Positions 23,051-33,108 of a stretch of 55,046 bases of DNA are shown here, in pieces. The translations under genes and the position numbers were made by a program. The stretch is taken from assembly GCA_002897855.1 (NCBI GenBank), contig BDTO01000065.1, forward strand, positions 1 through 55,046. Direction: 5' to 3'. The notes under the pieces are model-generated. The model saw only the letters and a list, made by a program, of their open reading frames with translations, had not been told where the DNA came from and made no database searches. Each line of letters begins with the position of its first letter. The first letter of the stretch is position 1. Source of the DNA: a bacterium BMS3Bbin05 (GTDB taxonomy: Bacteria > Nitrospirota > Thermodesulfovibrionia > Thermodesulfovibrionales > BMS3Bbin05).

Positions 23051-25561
23051 ATGAATTATCAAAATAAGCCTGTAGCCATATCACTTGCATGCCTGATCGG
23101 GTTAACCATTACATCACTCTCGTTTATCCATGAATCCGCATATGCATTCGTAGCAGCATCCTGGATAAAACCGGTCTGTACTATAGGCTTTATTACAGGA
23201 CTTAGTTATCATTATTATGTAACTTTAAGAAAATACAGTGTTTTAATATTACTCAGAACCATCCTCCTGTCCGCATCATTTTTTTTAGTGGGCTTTATTA
23301 TAAACTCAGTATTATTCGCCGGGATTAACGATTTTTTTGAACTCAGACATACATATATTCTTGTTCCCTCGCTGCTTTCTCTTATATTGATGCTTTCATT
23401 ATCACTAATAAAAAGCGTCCGGCTTCCTCCTTTCGATGTTCCGTGGGAAGCGGCATCGGCAGCATTGATCCCTTTCTACATAATAGTTGCTGCTTCCATA
23501 ATAATCTCACCGTTTAATACAGGCCAGCCCGGCCTGCAATGGTTTTCAGGGGATTATCTTGTAAAACCCGCCATTTATCATCCTGTTGATATCAAAGAAA
23601 TCAGGGAAAGCGAAAATGTCATATATACGGGTCCCCTCAAAGTAAGCTATTCAATGGACTTTATCAGGCTATACCAGAAACTGAACAATTCCGGAAATCG
23701 GGCGGCACCCAGTCAAAACAACCCGGTTATAACCAATTTTGCAGATTTTAGCGGGCATTATTTTTTTATTATCAAACAGGATAAAACATTCTATCTTTCA
23801 ATATACAATCATGACGGACACTTCTTAAATCGCATTAACAACATAAATAATATCTATCACTCGGGGACTGTTTTGGCCGCCCTGGATTCTGATGGAAAAT
23901 ATATAAGGATTTTCAATAAATCACTATACGAGATTTTTAAGATACCCTTCCCCCCATCTCTCAGGGTCAGGAAAATCGTGTTTTCAAAAGAACTCCTGGC
24001 CATTCTCTACACAAAGAAGGATTCCCGGCCCGAAGAGCCTGGCACATTCAGCACTATATACAGAATAGATACAGGCAGCAGGGTCGGCAAAATTGAGGCT
24101 TTGGATATTGCACCCAGGATCAAGAAAACCGGATTCATCTCCGTTGACAACAGAAACAACGGGCTTTACATAACCGTGCTGGACAGGAACTCCAACAAGA
24201 AAAGCTATCTTTTCAAAGGCGGCAGATTCAGCAATGCCCTGATAAGACAGTGCGGTGCTGACCGCTTTTTTATCAGGGCACAGGAGATTGAAGGCGGAGA
24301 AATAAAAAAAGAATACCTGCTCGTGTACAATTTCGACAGATACAGAAAAATCCTTGAATCCCTGCGAACAGGCGGAAGTATAAACAGTTCCATAGGCAAA
24401 ATAATTGCTTATACGGGAAGGTACTTCCTGACAGATTCAAACAGCCTTTTAGATATAAATTTAAAGAAAGTGTTCCAGATCAAAAATTTTTATCATATCC
24501 CATACAGATTGCATATGTCTTCTGAAATAACGCCTGTTTTTGAAGCGGAAGGTTCGGTCTCCAGGATAGACCTCTCCCCTGTACTAAAGGGTATACACAG
24601 GAACAGCCATCCCCGGATTATCCTTGCAGACATGAAGGGAGCACTTATAATCAGGAAAGTGATCAAATTCTCCGATTACTTCGTTGTATTAACCAATAAC
24701 CAGATATTTATTTATGACAGAAAACTCCAATTGCTCAGACATATCGATCTGTCACGGAACGGGTATATTGACAAACTCAAAATTCTTAATGATTCAATCC
24801 TTCTGACATTCAATACAGAGAACGGCATCTATATTTACTCAATAAATCCGGACCTCGAAAAATCTCTTACAGCGGTAATCAGGACAGGCAATGTGAAACT
24901 ATGGGATATTTCAGAAAATTCCATTGTATATGGACAGGAGTTAAACACAAATGATGGATCTGAAAATTACAAAACAGCAGGTATTCTGTTTGCTCAGAAT
25001 TTTACATCCGGAAAAATTTATGAGAAGATATTACTCTCCCCATTCAACATTGCTCCCATACTCGTAAAAAACAGTCTCTTTCTTCCATACAAATCCCTCA
25101 CAGAAAAAATAAATCTAAATACGGGAAAAAGAACGGTATTAGCAGGTAATATTATCAAATCCGATAACAGTTACTACGGCCTTTCCAGCCTGGGATATAT
25201 AATAAATCTATCCACTCTTGAGCCCCTGCCTTTCAGATTTAATCACGATATGGAGGATACGGATATTGCTTCGTCCGGAGACTGGCTGGATTTGCATACC
25301 CGGCTCCTCGACCTCAGAAAAAATCGCATGTTTGAAGTAATCCGGTCGGGGCTTACCACACTGGGCCGCAATTCAATATGTTCCGGCACTATAATGAATT
25401 CCAGGGAAATCATCAACTGCATCGACCTGAATAAGATGACAACATCCGCAACTTTTTCTGTAAGCAAGAATTATGAAATCGTATATTCCGATCCCGGCAT
25501 AATCTTTATGAAAGATAACCACTCCCTTGCTACGGTTATAATAGGGAACAGATATAACTGA
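23051..25561 (+). CDS. Large membrane-anchored protein of unknown function
   Basis: This is an 836-residue protein I do not recognise. Residues 1-165 contain about five hydrophobic helices (PVAISLACLIGLTITSLSFI; VLILLRTILLSASFFLVGFI; TYILVPSLLSLILMLSLSLI; AALIPFYIIVAASIIIS). The remaining 670 residues are soluble, rich in Asn, Ile and Tyr, with regularly spaced beta-type stretches such as FVVLTNNQIFIYDRKLQLLR and NDSILLTFNTENGIYIYSIN. This is the look of one or two beta-propellers, probably outside the cytoplasm. No catalytic motif is apparent. It is a single gene between hisG and a sugar importer, bordered by repeats on both sides. Confidence 0.6.
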   Translation: MNYQNKPVAISLACLIGLTITSLSFIHESAYAFVAASWIKPVCTIGFITGLSYHYYVTLRKYSVLILLRTILLSASFFLVGFIINSVLFAGINDFFELRHTYILVPSLLSLILMLSLSLIKSVRLPPFDVPWEAASAALIPFYIIVAASIIISPFNTGQPGLQWFSGDYLVKPAIYHPVDIKEIRESENVIYTGPLKVSYSMDFIRLYQKLNNSGNRAAPSQNNPVITNFADFSGHYFFIIKQDKTFYLSIYNHDGHFLNRINNINNIYHSGTVLAALDSDGKYIRIFNKSLYEIFKIPFPPSLRVRKIVFSKELLAILYTKKDSRPEEPGTFSTIYRIDTGSRVGKIEALDIAPRIKKTGFISVDNRNNGLYITVLDRNSNKKSYLFKGGRFSNALIRQCGADRFFIRAQEIEGGEIKKEYLLVYNFDRYRKILESLRTGGSINSSIGKIIAYTGRYFLTDSNSLLDINLKKVFQIKNFYHIPYRLHMSSEITPVFEAEGSVSRIDLSPVLKGIHRNSHPRIILADMKGALIIRKVIKFSDYFVVLTNNQIFIYDRKLQLLRHIDLSRNGYIDKLKILNDSILLTFNTENGIYIYSINPDLEKSLTAVIRTGNVKLWDISENSIVYGQELNTNDGSENYKTAGILFAQNFTSGKIYEKILLSPFNIAPILVKNSLFLPYKSLTEKINLNTGKRTVLAGNIIKSDNSYYGLSSLGYIINLSTLEPLPFRFNHDMEDTDIASSGDWLDLHTRLLDLRKNRMFEVIRSGLTTLGRNSICSGTIMNSREIINCIDLNKMTTSATFSVSKNYEIVYSDPGIIFMKDNHSLATVIIGNRYN

Positions 25562-25584
25562 AGACTGATAGTTAAGTGGGTTTA

Positions 25585-25828
25585 TATCATAACATCGTGA
25601 ACCGTTCAGAAAGCATCAAAGACAGAGAGCCACGGAAAAAGAAGGCCATAGGGAAAGATAACGCATAACAGGATTGAGTGACAAATCCCCCTTAATCCCT
25701 CTTTTCCAAAGGGGAAAACAGCAATCCCCCACTTTAGAAAAGGGGGCAAGGGGGGATTTTCCAATACTTTTTGATATTAATCTTTTGAGATTCCATTATA
25801 TTAAAAATGGGTATACGATGTTATGATA
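25585..25828 (-). mobile_element. MITE family 2, copy B
   Basis: Perfect 12-bp terminal repeats TATCATAACATC (25585-25596) and GATGTTATGATA (25817-25828). The interior is the reverse complement of 8857-9101, apart from scattered substitutions. It lies exactly between the large membrane protein gene and the 3' end of the ABC ATPase gene and ends 8 bp from the latter's stop codon. Confidence 0.8.
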
Positions 25829-25836
25829 GCAACCGG

Positions 25837-26913
25837 TCAGGTATTAACCCGGTCAACCCTTTTATCCCCCACAAAAAAATGCATCCCTCTTTCCGATATT
25901 GAAAATACCGCTTCATCGCCGCTGCGGCCATTAAAGTCATACGGAACCCGTGCAGTTATGGTTACTCCTCCAGCCATTAAGTAAAGAATCGTCTCGGATC
26001 CCAGACGCTCAACAAATTCTATAACACCTTTTACAGGACCGCTGCCCGGAACAAGCGCCTCGGGCCTGATACCGGCTGTAACCTCCATTCCTTCATATTT
26101 CCCGAGTTCATGCCTGTGGCTCACATCAATCTCGAATTCCCCGGCCCTGAACCTGAGGTCGCCGTTAATAGAATTTAATGAACCCTCTATGAGATTTATC
26201 TGCGGGCTGCCTATAAAAGATGCTGCAAACAGGTTCGACGGCCTTTCATACACATCTTCCGGGGTTCCGACCTGCTGTATTCTTCCATTATTAAGGAGAA
26301 TAATCTTATGCCCAAGGGTCATCGCCTCTGTCTGGTCATGGGTTACATATATGATAGTGCTCCCCAGCCTTTTATGAAGGCCCGCAAGCTCAACTCTCAT
26401 GGCGGTCCTCAGCTTGGCGTCCAAGTTTGACAGCGGTTCGTCAAACAGAAAAAGTTTCGGATTTCTTACAATAGCCCTCCCTATTGCAGCCCTTTGCTTC
26501 TGTCCGCCTGATAACTCTTTTGGTTTCCTGCCCAGTAATTCTTCAATATCGAGCAGTATGGCCGTTTCTTTAACTTTTTCGTCTATTTTCTGAATCGGTG
26601 TTTTTTTCATCCTGAGTGAAAAGGCAAGGTTTTCATAGACATTCATGTGCGGGTACAGGGCATAACTCTGAAATACCATAGCTATATCCCTCTCCCGGGG
26701 CGTCAGGTTAGTCACCTCTCTGTCTCCTATAAATATCTCTCCCTGATCCTGTTGTTCCAGGCCTGCGATCAGCCGGAGAACAGTCGACTTCCCGCATCCC
26801 GATGGGCCGAGGAGCACACAGAATTCACCTTCGGAAACATTAAAGGAAATATCTTTAATGACTTCAATCTTACCGAATGACTTTGACAGATTCCTTATTC
26901 TAACCCCTGCCAT
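25837..26913 (-). CDS. Sugar ABC transporter ATPase (MalK/UgpC type)
   Basis: This 358-residue ATPase has Walker A GPSGCGKST (36-44), the Q-loop MVFQSYALYPHMNVY, signature LSGGQKQRAAIGRAI (134-148), Walker B LFLFDEPLSNLDAKLR and the H-loop YVTHDQTEAM. The C-terminal 120 residues form the TOBE/regulatory domain of carbohydrate importers. It energises import by the two permeases encoded just upstream; its ATG lies 4 bp from the stop of the permease gene. Such ATPases can serve several importers. Confidence 0.92.
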   Translation of the reverse strand: MAGVRIRNLSKSFGKIEVIKDISFNVSEGEFCVLLGPSGCGKSTVLRLIAGLEQQDQGEIFIGDREVTNLTPRERDIAMVFQSYALYPHMNVYENLAFSLRMKKTPIQKIDEKVKETAILLDIEELLGRKPKELSGGQKQRAAIGRAIVRNPKLFLFDEPLSNLDAKLRTAMRVELAGLHKRLGSTIIYVTHDQTEAMTLGHKIILLNNGRIQQVGTPEDVYERPSNLFAASFIGSPQINLIEGSLNSINGDLRFRAGEFEIDVSHRHELGKYEGMEVTAGIRPEALVPGSGPVKGVIEFVERLGSETILYLMAGGVTITARVPYDFNGRSGDEAVFSISERGMHFFVGDKRVDRVNT

Positions 26914-26917
26914 AAAA

Positions 26918-27730
26918 TTATCCTTTCACCGCTCCTGCCGATAAACCACTGACAATCCTCTTCTGAAAGAAAAACACGAGAAGCACCAATGGGACCGTGG
27001 CAACCGTAGATGCCGCCGCTATCTCACCCCATGGGAGGGTATACTGGCCCTGGAATAGAGCAATCCCAACGGGAAGTGTCTGGTAGGCCTGCCGGGTCAT
27101 TATCAATAGGGCAAAAAAGAACTCATTCCATGCATAAATAAAGACAAGGATTGAAGCTGTAAATATTCCGGGTGCTGCCAGGGGTAAAATTATTTTGTAA
27201 AGTATCTGGAAATGAGTGCATCCGTCAACCTTGGCCGCATCTTCCAGTTCTTCAGGCAACTCCCTGAAAAAACTTGCCACAATCCATACGCCCAGAGGAA
27301 GTGTGAGCGTCACATATGGAAAAATCAAACCCTGATAGCTGTTCAACCACCCAAGAGACTGCAGTAACCTCCATACCGGGCCTGCTATGGATATCTGGGG
27401 GAACATCGATACAGTCAGGAGCGCACCCATTATCACCCCTTTAAACCTCAGCCTCAACCGGGCAATGGCATATCCTGCAAAGACCGAGATAAACAGCGTA
27501 ATTAACGTCGATATGCCGGAAACAATCAAACTGTTCGTAAGAAAATGTAATAAATTATATTTCTCAATGCCTGAACGATAAAAATCGAGCGAGCCTGCCG
27601 GTATAACAACAGGCGGAATGGCGGTAACCTCTACTTCAGTCTTGAGCGAAGTGCCTACAAACCATAGAAACGGCAAGAGACTGAAAAATACGATAATAAT
27701 TGTTATTGTATAAAAAAACAGCCTTTTCAT
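26918..27730 (-). CDS. Sugar ABC transporter permease (MalG-like)
   Basis: This protein of about 270 residues has six predicted membrane helices and the EAA-type coupling loop EELEDAAKVDGCTHFQILYK, which contacts the ATPase. ATG 27730 (KRLFFYTITIIIVFF) is preferred over ATG 27751 because it overlaps the stop of the 37-codon ORF upstream as ATGA and has GGAG eight bases before it. It forms a heterodimer with the MalF-like permease. The GTSLKTEVEV periplasmic segment after the first helix is typical of the MalG branch. Confidence 0.9.
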   Translation of the reverse strand: MKRLFFYTITIIIVFFSLLPFLWFVGTSLKTEVEVTAIPPVVIPAGSLDFYRSGIEKYNLLHFLTNSLIVSGISTLITLFISVFAGYAIARLRLRFKGVIMGALLTVSMFPQISIAGPVWRLLQSLGWLNSYQGLIFPYVTLTLPLGVWIVASFFRELPEELEDAAKVDGCTHFQILYKIILPLAAPGIFTASILVFIYAWNEFFFALLIMTRQAYQTLPVGIALFQGQYTLPWGEIAAASTVATVPLVLLVFFFQKRIVSGLSAGAVKG

Positions 27731-27840
27731 CCAATTTTCTCCGGATAGCATTCAAGGATTCCATGGACAGGGAATGCGGATATCTTTACGCGCCTGAACC
27801 CCTGAATCCCGGGCATCTTGTAGACGGTCTTCCTTTTCAT
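27727..27840 (-). CDS. Hidden 37-residue ORF between the two permease genes
   Basis: The frame opens at ATG 27840, overlapping the upstream permease stop as ATGA. It reads KRKTVYKMPGIQGFRRVKIS, then AFPVHGILECYPEKIG, and ends at TGA 27729-27727, which overlaps the next permease ATG in the same ATGA manner. Both junctions read ATGAAAAGG. The perfect four-base coupling on each side suggests that ribosomes pass from one permease to the other through this ORF. The peptide is basic, without an obvious membrane helix. It could be a small protein, or only a translational bridge created by a short duplication of the junction. Confidence 0.5.
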   Translation of the reverse strand: MKRKTVYKMPGIQGFRRVKISAFPVHGILECYPEKIG

Positions 27841-28736
27841 ACCTTTCCCTGCATCAGCCCTGATCCGATCACCCTGATATAAAGCAGTGCAACGACAAAT
27901 GTTATCACAAATACAAGCACCGATATCGTTGAGCCATATCCCATCAGCCCTTCGGCAAACATCTTTTTGTATCCATAAAACTGGAGTACATTTGTCGAAT
28001 CTGCAGGCCCCCCCTGGGTCATAACAAATACCAGATCAAACACCCTGAAGGCGTCCATCGTCCTGAAGATGAGCGCAATAAGCAGGACCGGCCTTAAAAG
28101 CGGCAGAGTAATTCTACGGAACTGGTGCCAGGCATTTGCTCCGTCTATCCTCGCAGCCTCATAGAGCTCGTTCGGGATGGCCTGAAGTCCTGCAAGTATC
28201 AGTAACGCTGCAAAAGAAGATGTCTTCCATACATCTGCTATAACTATTGCACTGAATGCAAAAAACGGGTCGGCCAGCCACGCCCTGTAGTGCGTAACAT
28301 CCGAACCGTAGAAGAGAAAGTTTACAAGACCATATTTATCGTTAAATATAAATCTCCACATCTGGGATGAAACAACCGTAGGGATTGCCCACGGCACAAG
28401 GACCGCAGCCCTCACAAGGCCCCGGCCCCTGAAATGCCTGTGGATCACCAGGGCAATCACGAGGCCAAACAACACCTCGAATAACGTTGAGATAATAACG
28501 AAGAGAAATGTATTTGCCAGTGAATGAAGCGCTATCTCATCTTTAAACAATTCAACATAGTTCCCAAGCCCGATAAATTTCCGGCCCAGTGCAGGAAGAC
28601 TGAGGATTATCCTGTGCATACTTAACCAGACGGAATAAAGGACAGGGTAGAAAGCGAAGACTGCAACGAAGAGGAGGCACGGAATCAGCAAAACAGCAGC
28701 AAAAACCTCCTCTCTTGTATTTATGGAAATTCTCAT
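27837..28736 (-). CDS. Sugar ABC transporter permease (MalF/UgpA-like)
   Basis: This 299-residue protein has six membrane helices, the family segment FYPVLYSVWLSMH in the first helix region, the EAA loop IPNELYEAARIDGANAWHQF and the following RITLPLLRPVLLIALIFR. It pairs with the MalG-like permease. Its ATG overlaps the stop of the substrate-binding protein gene by 4 bp, so the operon order is binding protein, MalF-like, small ORF, MalG-like, ATPase. Confidence 0.92.
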   Translation of the reverse strand: MRISINTREEVFAAVLLIPCLLFVAVFAFYPVLYSVWLSMHRIILSLPALGRKFIGLGNYVELFKDEIALHSLANTFLFVIISTLFEVLFGLVIALVIHRHFRGRGLVRAAVLVPWAIPTVVSSQMWRFIFNDKYGLVNFLFYGSDVTHYRAWLADPFFAFSAIVIADVWKTSSFAALLILAGLQAIPNELYEAARIDGANAWHQFRRITLPLLRPVLLIALIFRTMDAFRVFDLVFVMTQGGPADSTNVLQFYGYKKMFAEGLMGYGSTISVLVFVITFVVALLYIRVIGSGLMQGKV

Positions 28737-30037
28737 TTTGTCAGGGCAATTATCCTGTCAATCTCCCTCGATGCCGATGCCGCCTCTTTTTCTATATCCG
28801 AGTTCGGGTCTGAGACGGCTTTGCTGAAATACCTCTGTAAAATATTTGAAATAGACGGATATAGGGGAGACACCGGCCTGGGATAAGCCGAAATAAAGAC
28901 GTCCTTCATATATGCAAAGTGGGGATTCATATTGAGGATGCCGGGATCATTATATAATGATTTCCTGGTCGGAGCCTTTCCGGCCTTCATCGCATAAAGT
29001 TTCTGAATCCTGTTACTCGTAAGGAATCTTACAAACCTCCATGCCGCCTTTATGTTATTTGAGTAACTGCTTATACCGAGCTGCCATCCGCCTAAAGCCG
29101 AATAGCTCTTCCCCCCCTTGAAATGCGGCAGCTTTGCAATGCCGACCTTCCCGGCTATCCTGGACTTTTCCGGATCATTCGATATGGTCCAGGCATAGGG
29201 CCAGCTTCTCAAAAAAACCGCCTTGCCCTGAATAAAGAGATCAAGTGATTCAGGCTCCTGGTATGTCAGGACACCCTCTGGTGCGATCTTCCCGATTATT
29301 CTGTCCCTCACAAACCGGACTGCATCCAGAGCAGGTTTTTCCGTCAAACCGCTTTTGCCGGTTTTTAGTTTTATAATCCGGCCGCCATTACTCAGAATGT
29401 ATTCCATCATATTGCATACAAGCCCTTCGTACTGCTTGAACTGGCCTGAAAAACCGTATATATCACTACCTCCCTGCTTCTCTTTTTTTACTATTTCCCC
29501 GGCCTGTTTTACCATCTCGTTCCACGTTATGGGCGGTTGGAATCCGTATTCATCTAAAAGGTCTTTCCTGTAAAAGAGCATCCCACTGTCAATAAAAAGA
29601 GGTACGCCATAGATCCGGTTTTTATATGTGTTAGCAATAATTGTCCCATCCAGAAATTTCCGCCGTTCTGATTGAGGGAACATCCCGTCAAGCGGCAATG
29701 CCCATCCGGCAGCAGCAAATTCAGGAGGCCATATTACATCCATAAAGAATACATCAACATCCCTGCTCTTATTTTTCAGTTTCTGGGTAAGAAGGTCATG
29801 AAACGCAGTTGAGGAATGGGGCCCAATCTCCCGAATTACCCTGATATCAGGGTTTTCTTTTTCAAAGATCCCTAATATCTCTTTCCAGACCTCCGGCTGG
29901 TTGGGCTTCCAGGAAACAAAGCGGATCGTTATCCTGTCACTCTCTTTTCTTTCTTTGCATCCGGGCAATGCAATAAGAAACATAATTAAGATCAACGGCA
30001 GATACTTCAACATTCTCATCGTCGTCGAAAGACGCAT
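28733..30037 (-). CDS. Sugar ABC transporter substrate-binding lipoprotein
   Basis: This protein of about 434 residues has a signal peptide ending in the lipobox LPGC, so it is a membrane-anchored family 1 solute-binding protein. The binding-protein landmarks VDVFFMDVIWPPEFAAAGWA, YGVPLFIDSGMLFYRKDLL and AVFLRSWPYAWTIS fit trehalose/maltose-type importers. ATG 30037 is chosen because GGAGGTGATC, a perfect anti-16S match, lies ten bases upstream; the longer frame starting at 30070 runs through that site. Trehalose, maltose or a related disaccharide is the likely ligand, without proof. Confidence 0.9.
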   Translation of the reverse strand: MRLSTTMRMLKYLPLILIMFLIALPGCKERKESDRITIRFVSWKPNQPEVWKEILGIFEKENPDIRVIREIGPHSSTAFHDLLTQKLKNKSRDVDVFFMDVIWPPEFAAAGWALPLDGMFPQSERRKFLDGTIIANTYKNRIYGVPLFIDSGMLFYRKDLLDEYGFQPPITWNEMVKQAGEIVKKEKQGGSDIYGFSGQFKQYEGLVCNMMEYILSNGGRIIKLKTGKSGLTEKPALDAVRFVRDRIIGKIAPEGVLTYQEPESLDLFIQGKAVFLRSWPYAWTISNDPEKSRIAGKVGIAKLPHFKGGKSYSALGGWQLGISSYSNNIKAAWRFVRFLTSNRIQKLYAMKAGKAPTRKSLYNDPGILNMNPHFAYMKDVFISAYPRPVSPLYPSISNILQRYFSKAVSDPNSDIEKEAASASREIDRIIALTK

Positions 30038-30161
30038 GTTATTCAAGATCACCTCCATACAGGAATACATAACTTCACATCTTCAATTACTTTAACTCCC
30101 AAAACCAGCGGGAATTCCACCTTCAAAAATATACTCCGTCATCATTATCATTATACATAAT

Positions 30162-30308
30162 TAGAGGCTGTGTATAAAGTCATTGTGTCTGCCTGTCATC
30201 CCGGCAGTTCTTAAGCCGGGGGCCGCTCTTTTCAAAGGGATATGGATGTCCCGAACGCTTTCGGGGCATTACAGGAACAAAAAAAAAGCAATTTATCCAC
30301 TGAGTCTA
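30162..30308 (-). mobile_element. MITE family 1, copy 3
   Basis: Ends are TAGAGGCTGTGTATAAAGTC and AATTTATCCACTGAGTCTA, both degenerate compared with the other copies. The interior has the opposite orientation to copy 1 and a replaced stretch (GGGGGCCGCTCTTTTCAAAGGGATATGG). This is an older, decayed copy between the ABC operon and ftsH. Confidence 0.75.
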
Positions 30309-30398
30309 ATCATACTATTCATATCTGATCATCATGTTAACGGAAATATTTTCCGGTATTGTCACACAAAACCGTCTGGTATTGATACTGGAGTCGGA

Positions 30399-30427
30399 TT
30401 GACCTTATGCCGGAAAAAAAATACTAT
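30399..30427 (+). promoter_or_regulatory. Probable ftsH promoter
   Basis: TTGACC (30399-30404), a 17-bp spacer and TACTAT (30422-30427), about 75 bases before the ftsH start. No CIRCE or sigma32-like element is evident. Confidence 0.5.
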
Positions 30428-30499
30428 ATAAAGTATAATAAAGAAAATGCGCCGGAAGATCCTGATTAAAGAATTTTCCGCACGGGGCACAAAAACATC

Positions 30500-32398
30500 A
30501 TGGATAATACAAATAAAGATATAAGAAAAACAATTTCAGACAAACTGAAAAACCCCCAATGGAGATCTGTTTTTGCCATTGCCCTTGTCTTTATCTTCAT
30601 GAGCCTTTGGGGCAGGTTTTATCTCAGTGGGCCATCATACTTCAAAATAAGTTACAGCACATTCATTGAACAGCTGAACGGTGACAATATATTTTCAGTA
30701 ACTATCAGGGGGCTCGAGATTAACGGAAAATTCAAAAATGAAATAAAAACAGGATTGCCGAATGATACTGCTAAGACATCCGTCAAGTTTTTCAAGACCT
30801 ATTTGCCCTCATTCCAGGGTGAAGACCTCCTTTCCATCCTTAATAAAAAGAATGTAATCATTAATGTTGAACAATCCGGGAAAAAGTCGCTGTTCTGGCA
30901 ATTTATTATAGGGTTTCTCCCTCTGGCCATTATAATAGGATTCTGGATCGTTCTGATGAAAAAATCACAGCAGATCCAGGGCGGCCCCGGGGGGCTCTTT
31001 ACATTCGGCCGGAGCAAGGCAAAACTTCACGATACAACTAAACCTATCAGGACTTTCAGCGATGTAGCAGGCATGAATAATGTAAAGAAAGATCTAAGTG
31101 AAACTATAGAGTTTCTTAAAAACCCTGCAAAGTACAAAAAACTCGGGGCGAATGTACCAAAAGGCATTCTTCTTGTCGGCCCTCCCGGCACAGGAAAAAC
31201 TCTGCTTGCCAGAGCAGTTGCCGGAGAAGCGAGTGTACCCTTTTACAGCATCAGTGCCTCGGAATTCATCGAGATGTTTGTTGGAGTCGGGGCATCCCGT
31301 GTCAGAGACATGTTCCGCAAGGCAAGATCGACTCAACCGAGTATTATATTTATCGATGAAATTGATGCTGTCGGACGGACACGTGGAGCAGGCCTCGGGG
31401 GAGGCCACGATGAGAGGGAGCAGACGCTGAACCAGCTCCTGTCGGAGATGGACGGGTTTGAACCACATGAAGAGGTTGTTGTTATGGCCGCAACCAACAG
31501 GCCTGATGTGCTTGATCCGGCGCTCCTGCGTCCGGGGAGATTCGACAGGCAGATCGTCGTAGACAGGCCCGGCTGGAAGGAAAGAAAAGAGATACTCGAA
31601 ATACATGTCAGGGACAAGACAGTATCCGATGATGTTGACCTCGAAAGCATAGCCAAGGGAACTTCGGGCATGACGGGAGCGGACCTCGAAAATCTTACAA
31701 ACGAGGCAGCCCTTATGGCAATACGGCACAATAAAGAAAGCATTGAAACAGCGGATTTCGAGGAGGCGAGAGACAGGATACTAATGGGCACGGTCAGGGA
31801 AGAAACCATCAGTGGCAAGGAAAAACGGATAACAGCCTACCATGAGGCCGGCCATACTCTTGTGGCCTATGAACTTCCGGAAACGGATCCCATCCACAAG
31901 GTCACTATCCTTCCGAGGGGCATGGCAATGGGAGCAACACAGCTTATACCCGAAGAAGACCGCCACTTCTATACAATGTCCTACCTGATGTCCAGGCTCA
32001 GCGTTGACCTGGGCGGCAGAGTCGCTGAAAAGATTGTATTTAACGATCTAAGTACAGGTGCACAGAACGATCTTAAGGAAGCAACATCACTTGCAGAAAA
32101 GATGGTTGCACAATGGGGAATGAGTGACAAGGTTGGGCCCGTAAACCTCGGAAGAGGCGAAGAACATCCATTCCTTGGAAGAGAGCTTGCCCAGCCGAAA
32201 CATTACAGCGATGACACCGCATGGCTCATGGATCAGGAGATCAGAAGGTTAATTGTCGATGCAGAAAAAAAGGCCGAAGAGATACTGGCAGTTAACAGGC
32301 CTGTCCTCGACAGTCTCGCAGAAGAACTCATCAAAGAAGAAACTCTCGATAAAGATGAAATCGAAAAAATTGTTAACAGGTCGAAAGGAAAAGCATAG
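30500..32398 (+). CDS. ftsH: ATP-dependent zinc metalloprotease FtsH
   Basis: The protein has 632 residues. Two N-terminal membrane helices ([20 protein letters not shown] at 23-42; [19 protein letters not shown] at 135-153) flank a periplasmic domain. The AAA module has Walker A GPPGTGKT (227-234), Walker [13 protein letters not shown], the pore motif [14 protein letters not shown] and the [22 protein letters not shown]. The protease has HEAGH (448-452) with the third zinc ligand in the later [18 protein letters not shown] region. It degrades membrane proteins and, in enterobacteria, LpxC with help from LapB; a LapB-like protein is encoded in this window. Confidence 0.97.
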   Translation: MDNTNKDIRKTISDKLKNPQWRSVFAIALVFIFMSLWGRFYLSGPSYFKISYSTFIEQLNGDNIFSVTIRGLEINGKFKNEIKTGLPNDTAKTSVKFFKTYLPSFQGEDLLSILNKKNVIINVEQSGKKSLFWQFIIGFLPLAIIIGFWIVLMKKSQQIQGGPGGLFTFGRSKAKLHDTTKPIRTFSDVAGMNNVKKDLSETIEFLKNPAKYKKLGANVPKGILLVGPPGTGKTLLARAVAGEASVPFYSISASEFIEMFVGVGASRVRDMFRKARSTQPSIIFIDEIDAVGRTRGAGLGGGHDEREQTLNQLLSEMDGFEPHEEVVVMAATNRPDVLDPALLRPGRFDRQIVVDRPGWKERKEILEIHVRDKTVSDDVDLESIAKGTSGMTGADLENLTNEAALMAIRHNKESIETADFEEARDRILMGTVREETISGKEKRITAYHEAGHTLVAYELPETDPIHKVTILPRGMAMGATQLIPEEDRHFYTMSYLMSRLSVDLGGRVAEKIVFNDLSTGAQNDLKEATSLAEKMVAQWGMSDKVGPVNLGRGEEHPFLGRELAQPKHYSDDTAWLMDQEIRRLIVDAEKKAEEILAVNRPVLDSLAEELIKEETLDKDEIEKIVNRSKGKA

Positions 32399-32542
32399 CT
32401 CATCCGGATAATGATTAATTATGGTTCATCTCCATTTAAAAAAATAGCCTGTTTGTTTCTCAATTCGATCAAGCTGGATGTCCGGACAGATTGAGCTGTC
32501 CATCAATAACCGATTTTATACGTTCGGAGCGGATAACTAATG

Positions 32543-33016
32543 TTATCGAAACCCGATTTTAGTCAGAATGTAACCAATATACCTGTTCAAGAAATGTGAT
32601 CTCTTCAGAAAGGGAAACACAGGCCTCTTTCTTGTCCCCAGCCTTTCGAGGATTGCATTAATCTCGCTCGTATGCTCATTGTTTACTCTTAATCTCAGAC
32701 CCTTTCTGAATATATCAATCGCTACAGCCCTCTTTCTATCCTTAAGATATATCTTGCCCAGATTCAGATAGTGGAATACATTTTCGGGATCATGGGCAAT
32801 GGCCTTCAAACACAGATCAATCCCGTCAGTGACCTTGCCACGCTCAAGGGCAATACACATCCCATAGCCTGAAAGCATATCAGGGTTGTCGGTATGGTCA
32901 TTAATCTTGTCGAGGAAATACAGGGCATCAAGCGTATTATCCTTCATAATAAGCGACACGGCCTTTTCCAGATTCATCTTGATCTCACTGACATCCATGA
33001 TGCATAAAAATATCAC
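32543..33016 (-). CDS. Small TPR protein
   Basis: This 157-residue protein has three to four tetratricopeptide-like repeats: DALYFLDKINDHTDNPDMLS, GIDLCLKAIAHDPENVFHYL and AIDIFRKGLRLRVNNEHTSE. The basic C-terminus is KRPVFPFLKRSHFLNRYIGY. It is probably a protein-interaction module; no partner is adjacent. An alternative start is Met at residue 7 (MDVSEIKM). It is convergent with ftsH, with no clear terminator between them. Confidence 0.65.
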   Translation of the reverse strand: MIFLCIMDVSEIKMNLEKAVSLIMKDNTLDALYFLDKINDHTDNPDMLSGYGMCIALERGKVTDGIDLCLKAIAHDPENVFHYLNLGKIYLKDRKRAVAIDIFRKGLRLRVNNEHTSEINAILERLGTRKRPVFPFLKRSHFLNRYIGYILTKIGFR

Positions 33017-33074
33017 ATCTCTACATAAAGTTCAAGTAAATATTAACCCGGATAATGAATAAACTATTGCTGCA

Positions 33075-33108
33075 GACGGCGAATGTGGTGAAAATCCGCA
33101 TGTCGGGC
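33075..33108 (+). repeat. Short dispersed repeat, shared with 41497-41530
   Basis: GACGGCGAATGTGGTGAAAA followed by TCCGCATGTCGGGC recurs on the opposite strand at 41530-41497 with three mismatches (GGATGTGG, CCGTATGTC and CCGGC). Both copies lie in gene-free gaps. The remaining gap here (33017-33484) holds only MITE copy 4. Confidence 0.5.

Noticed and set aside
31094-31818. Two minus-strand ORFs (211 and 161 codons)
   Set aside because: Antisense to the AAA domain of ftsH; long only because of the codon pattern of the real gene.
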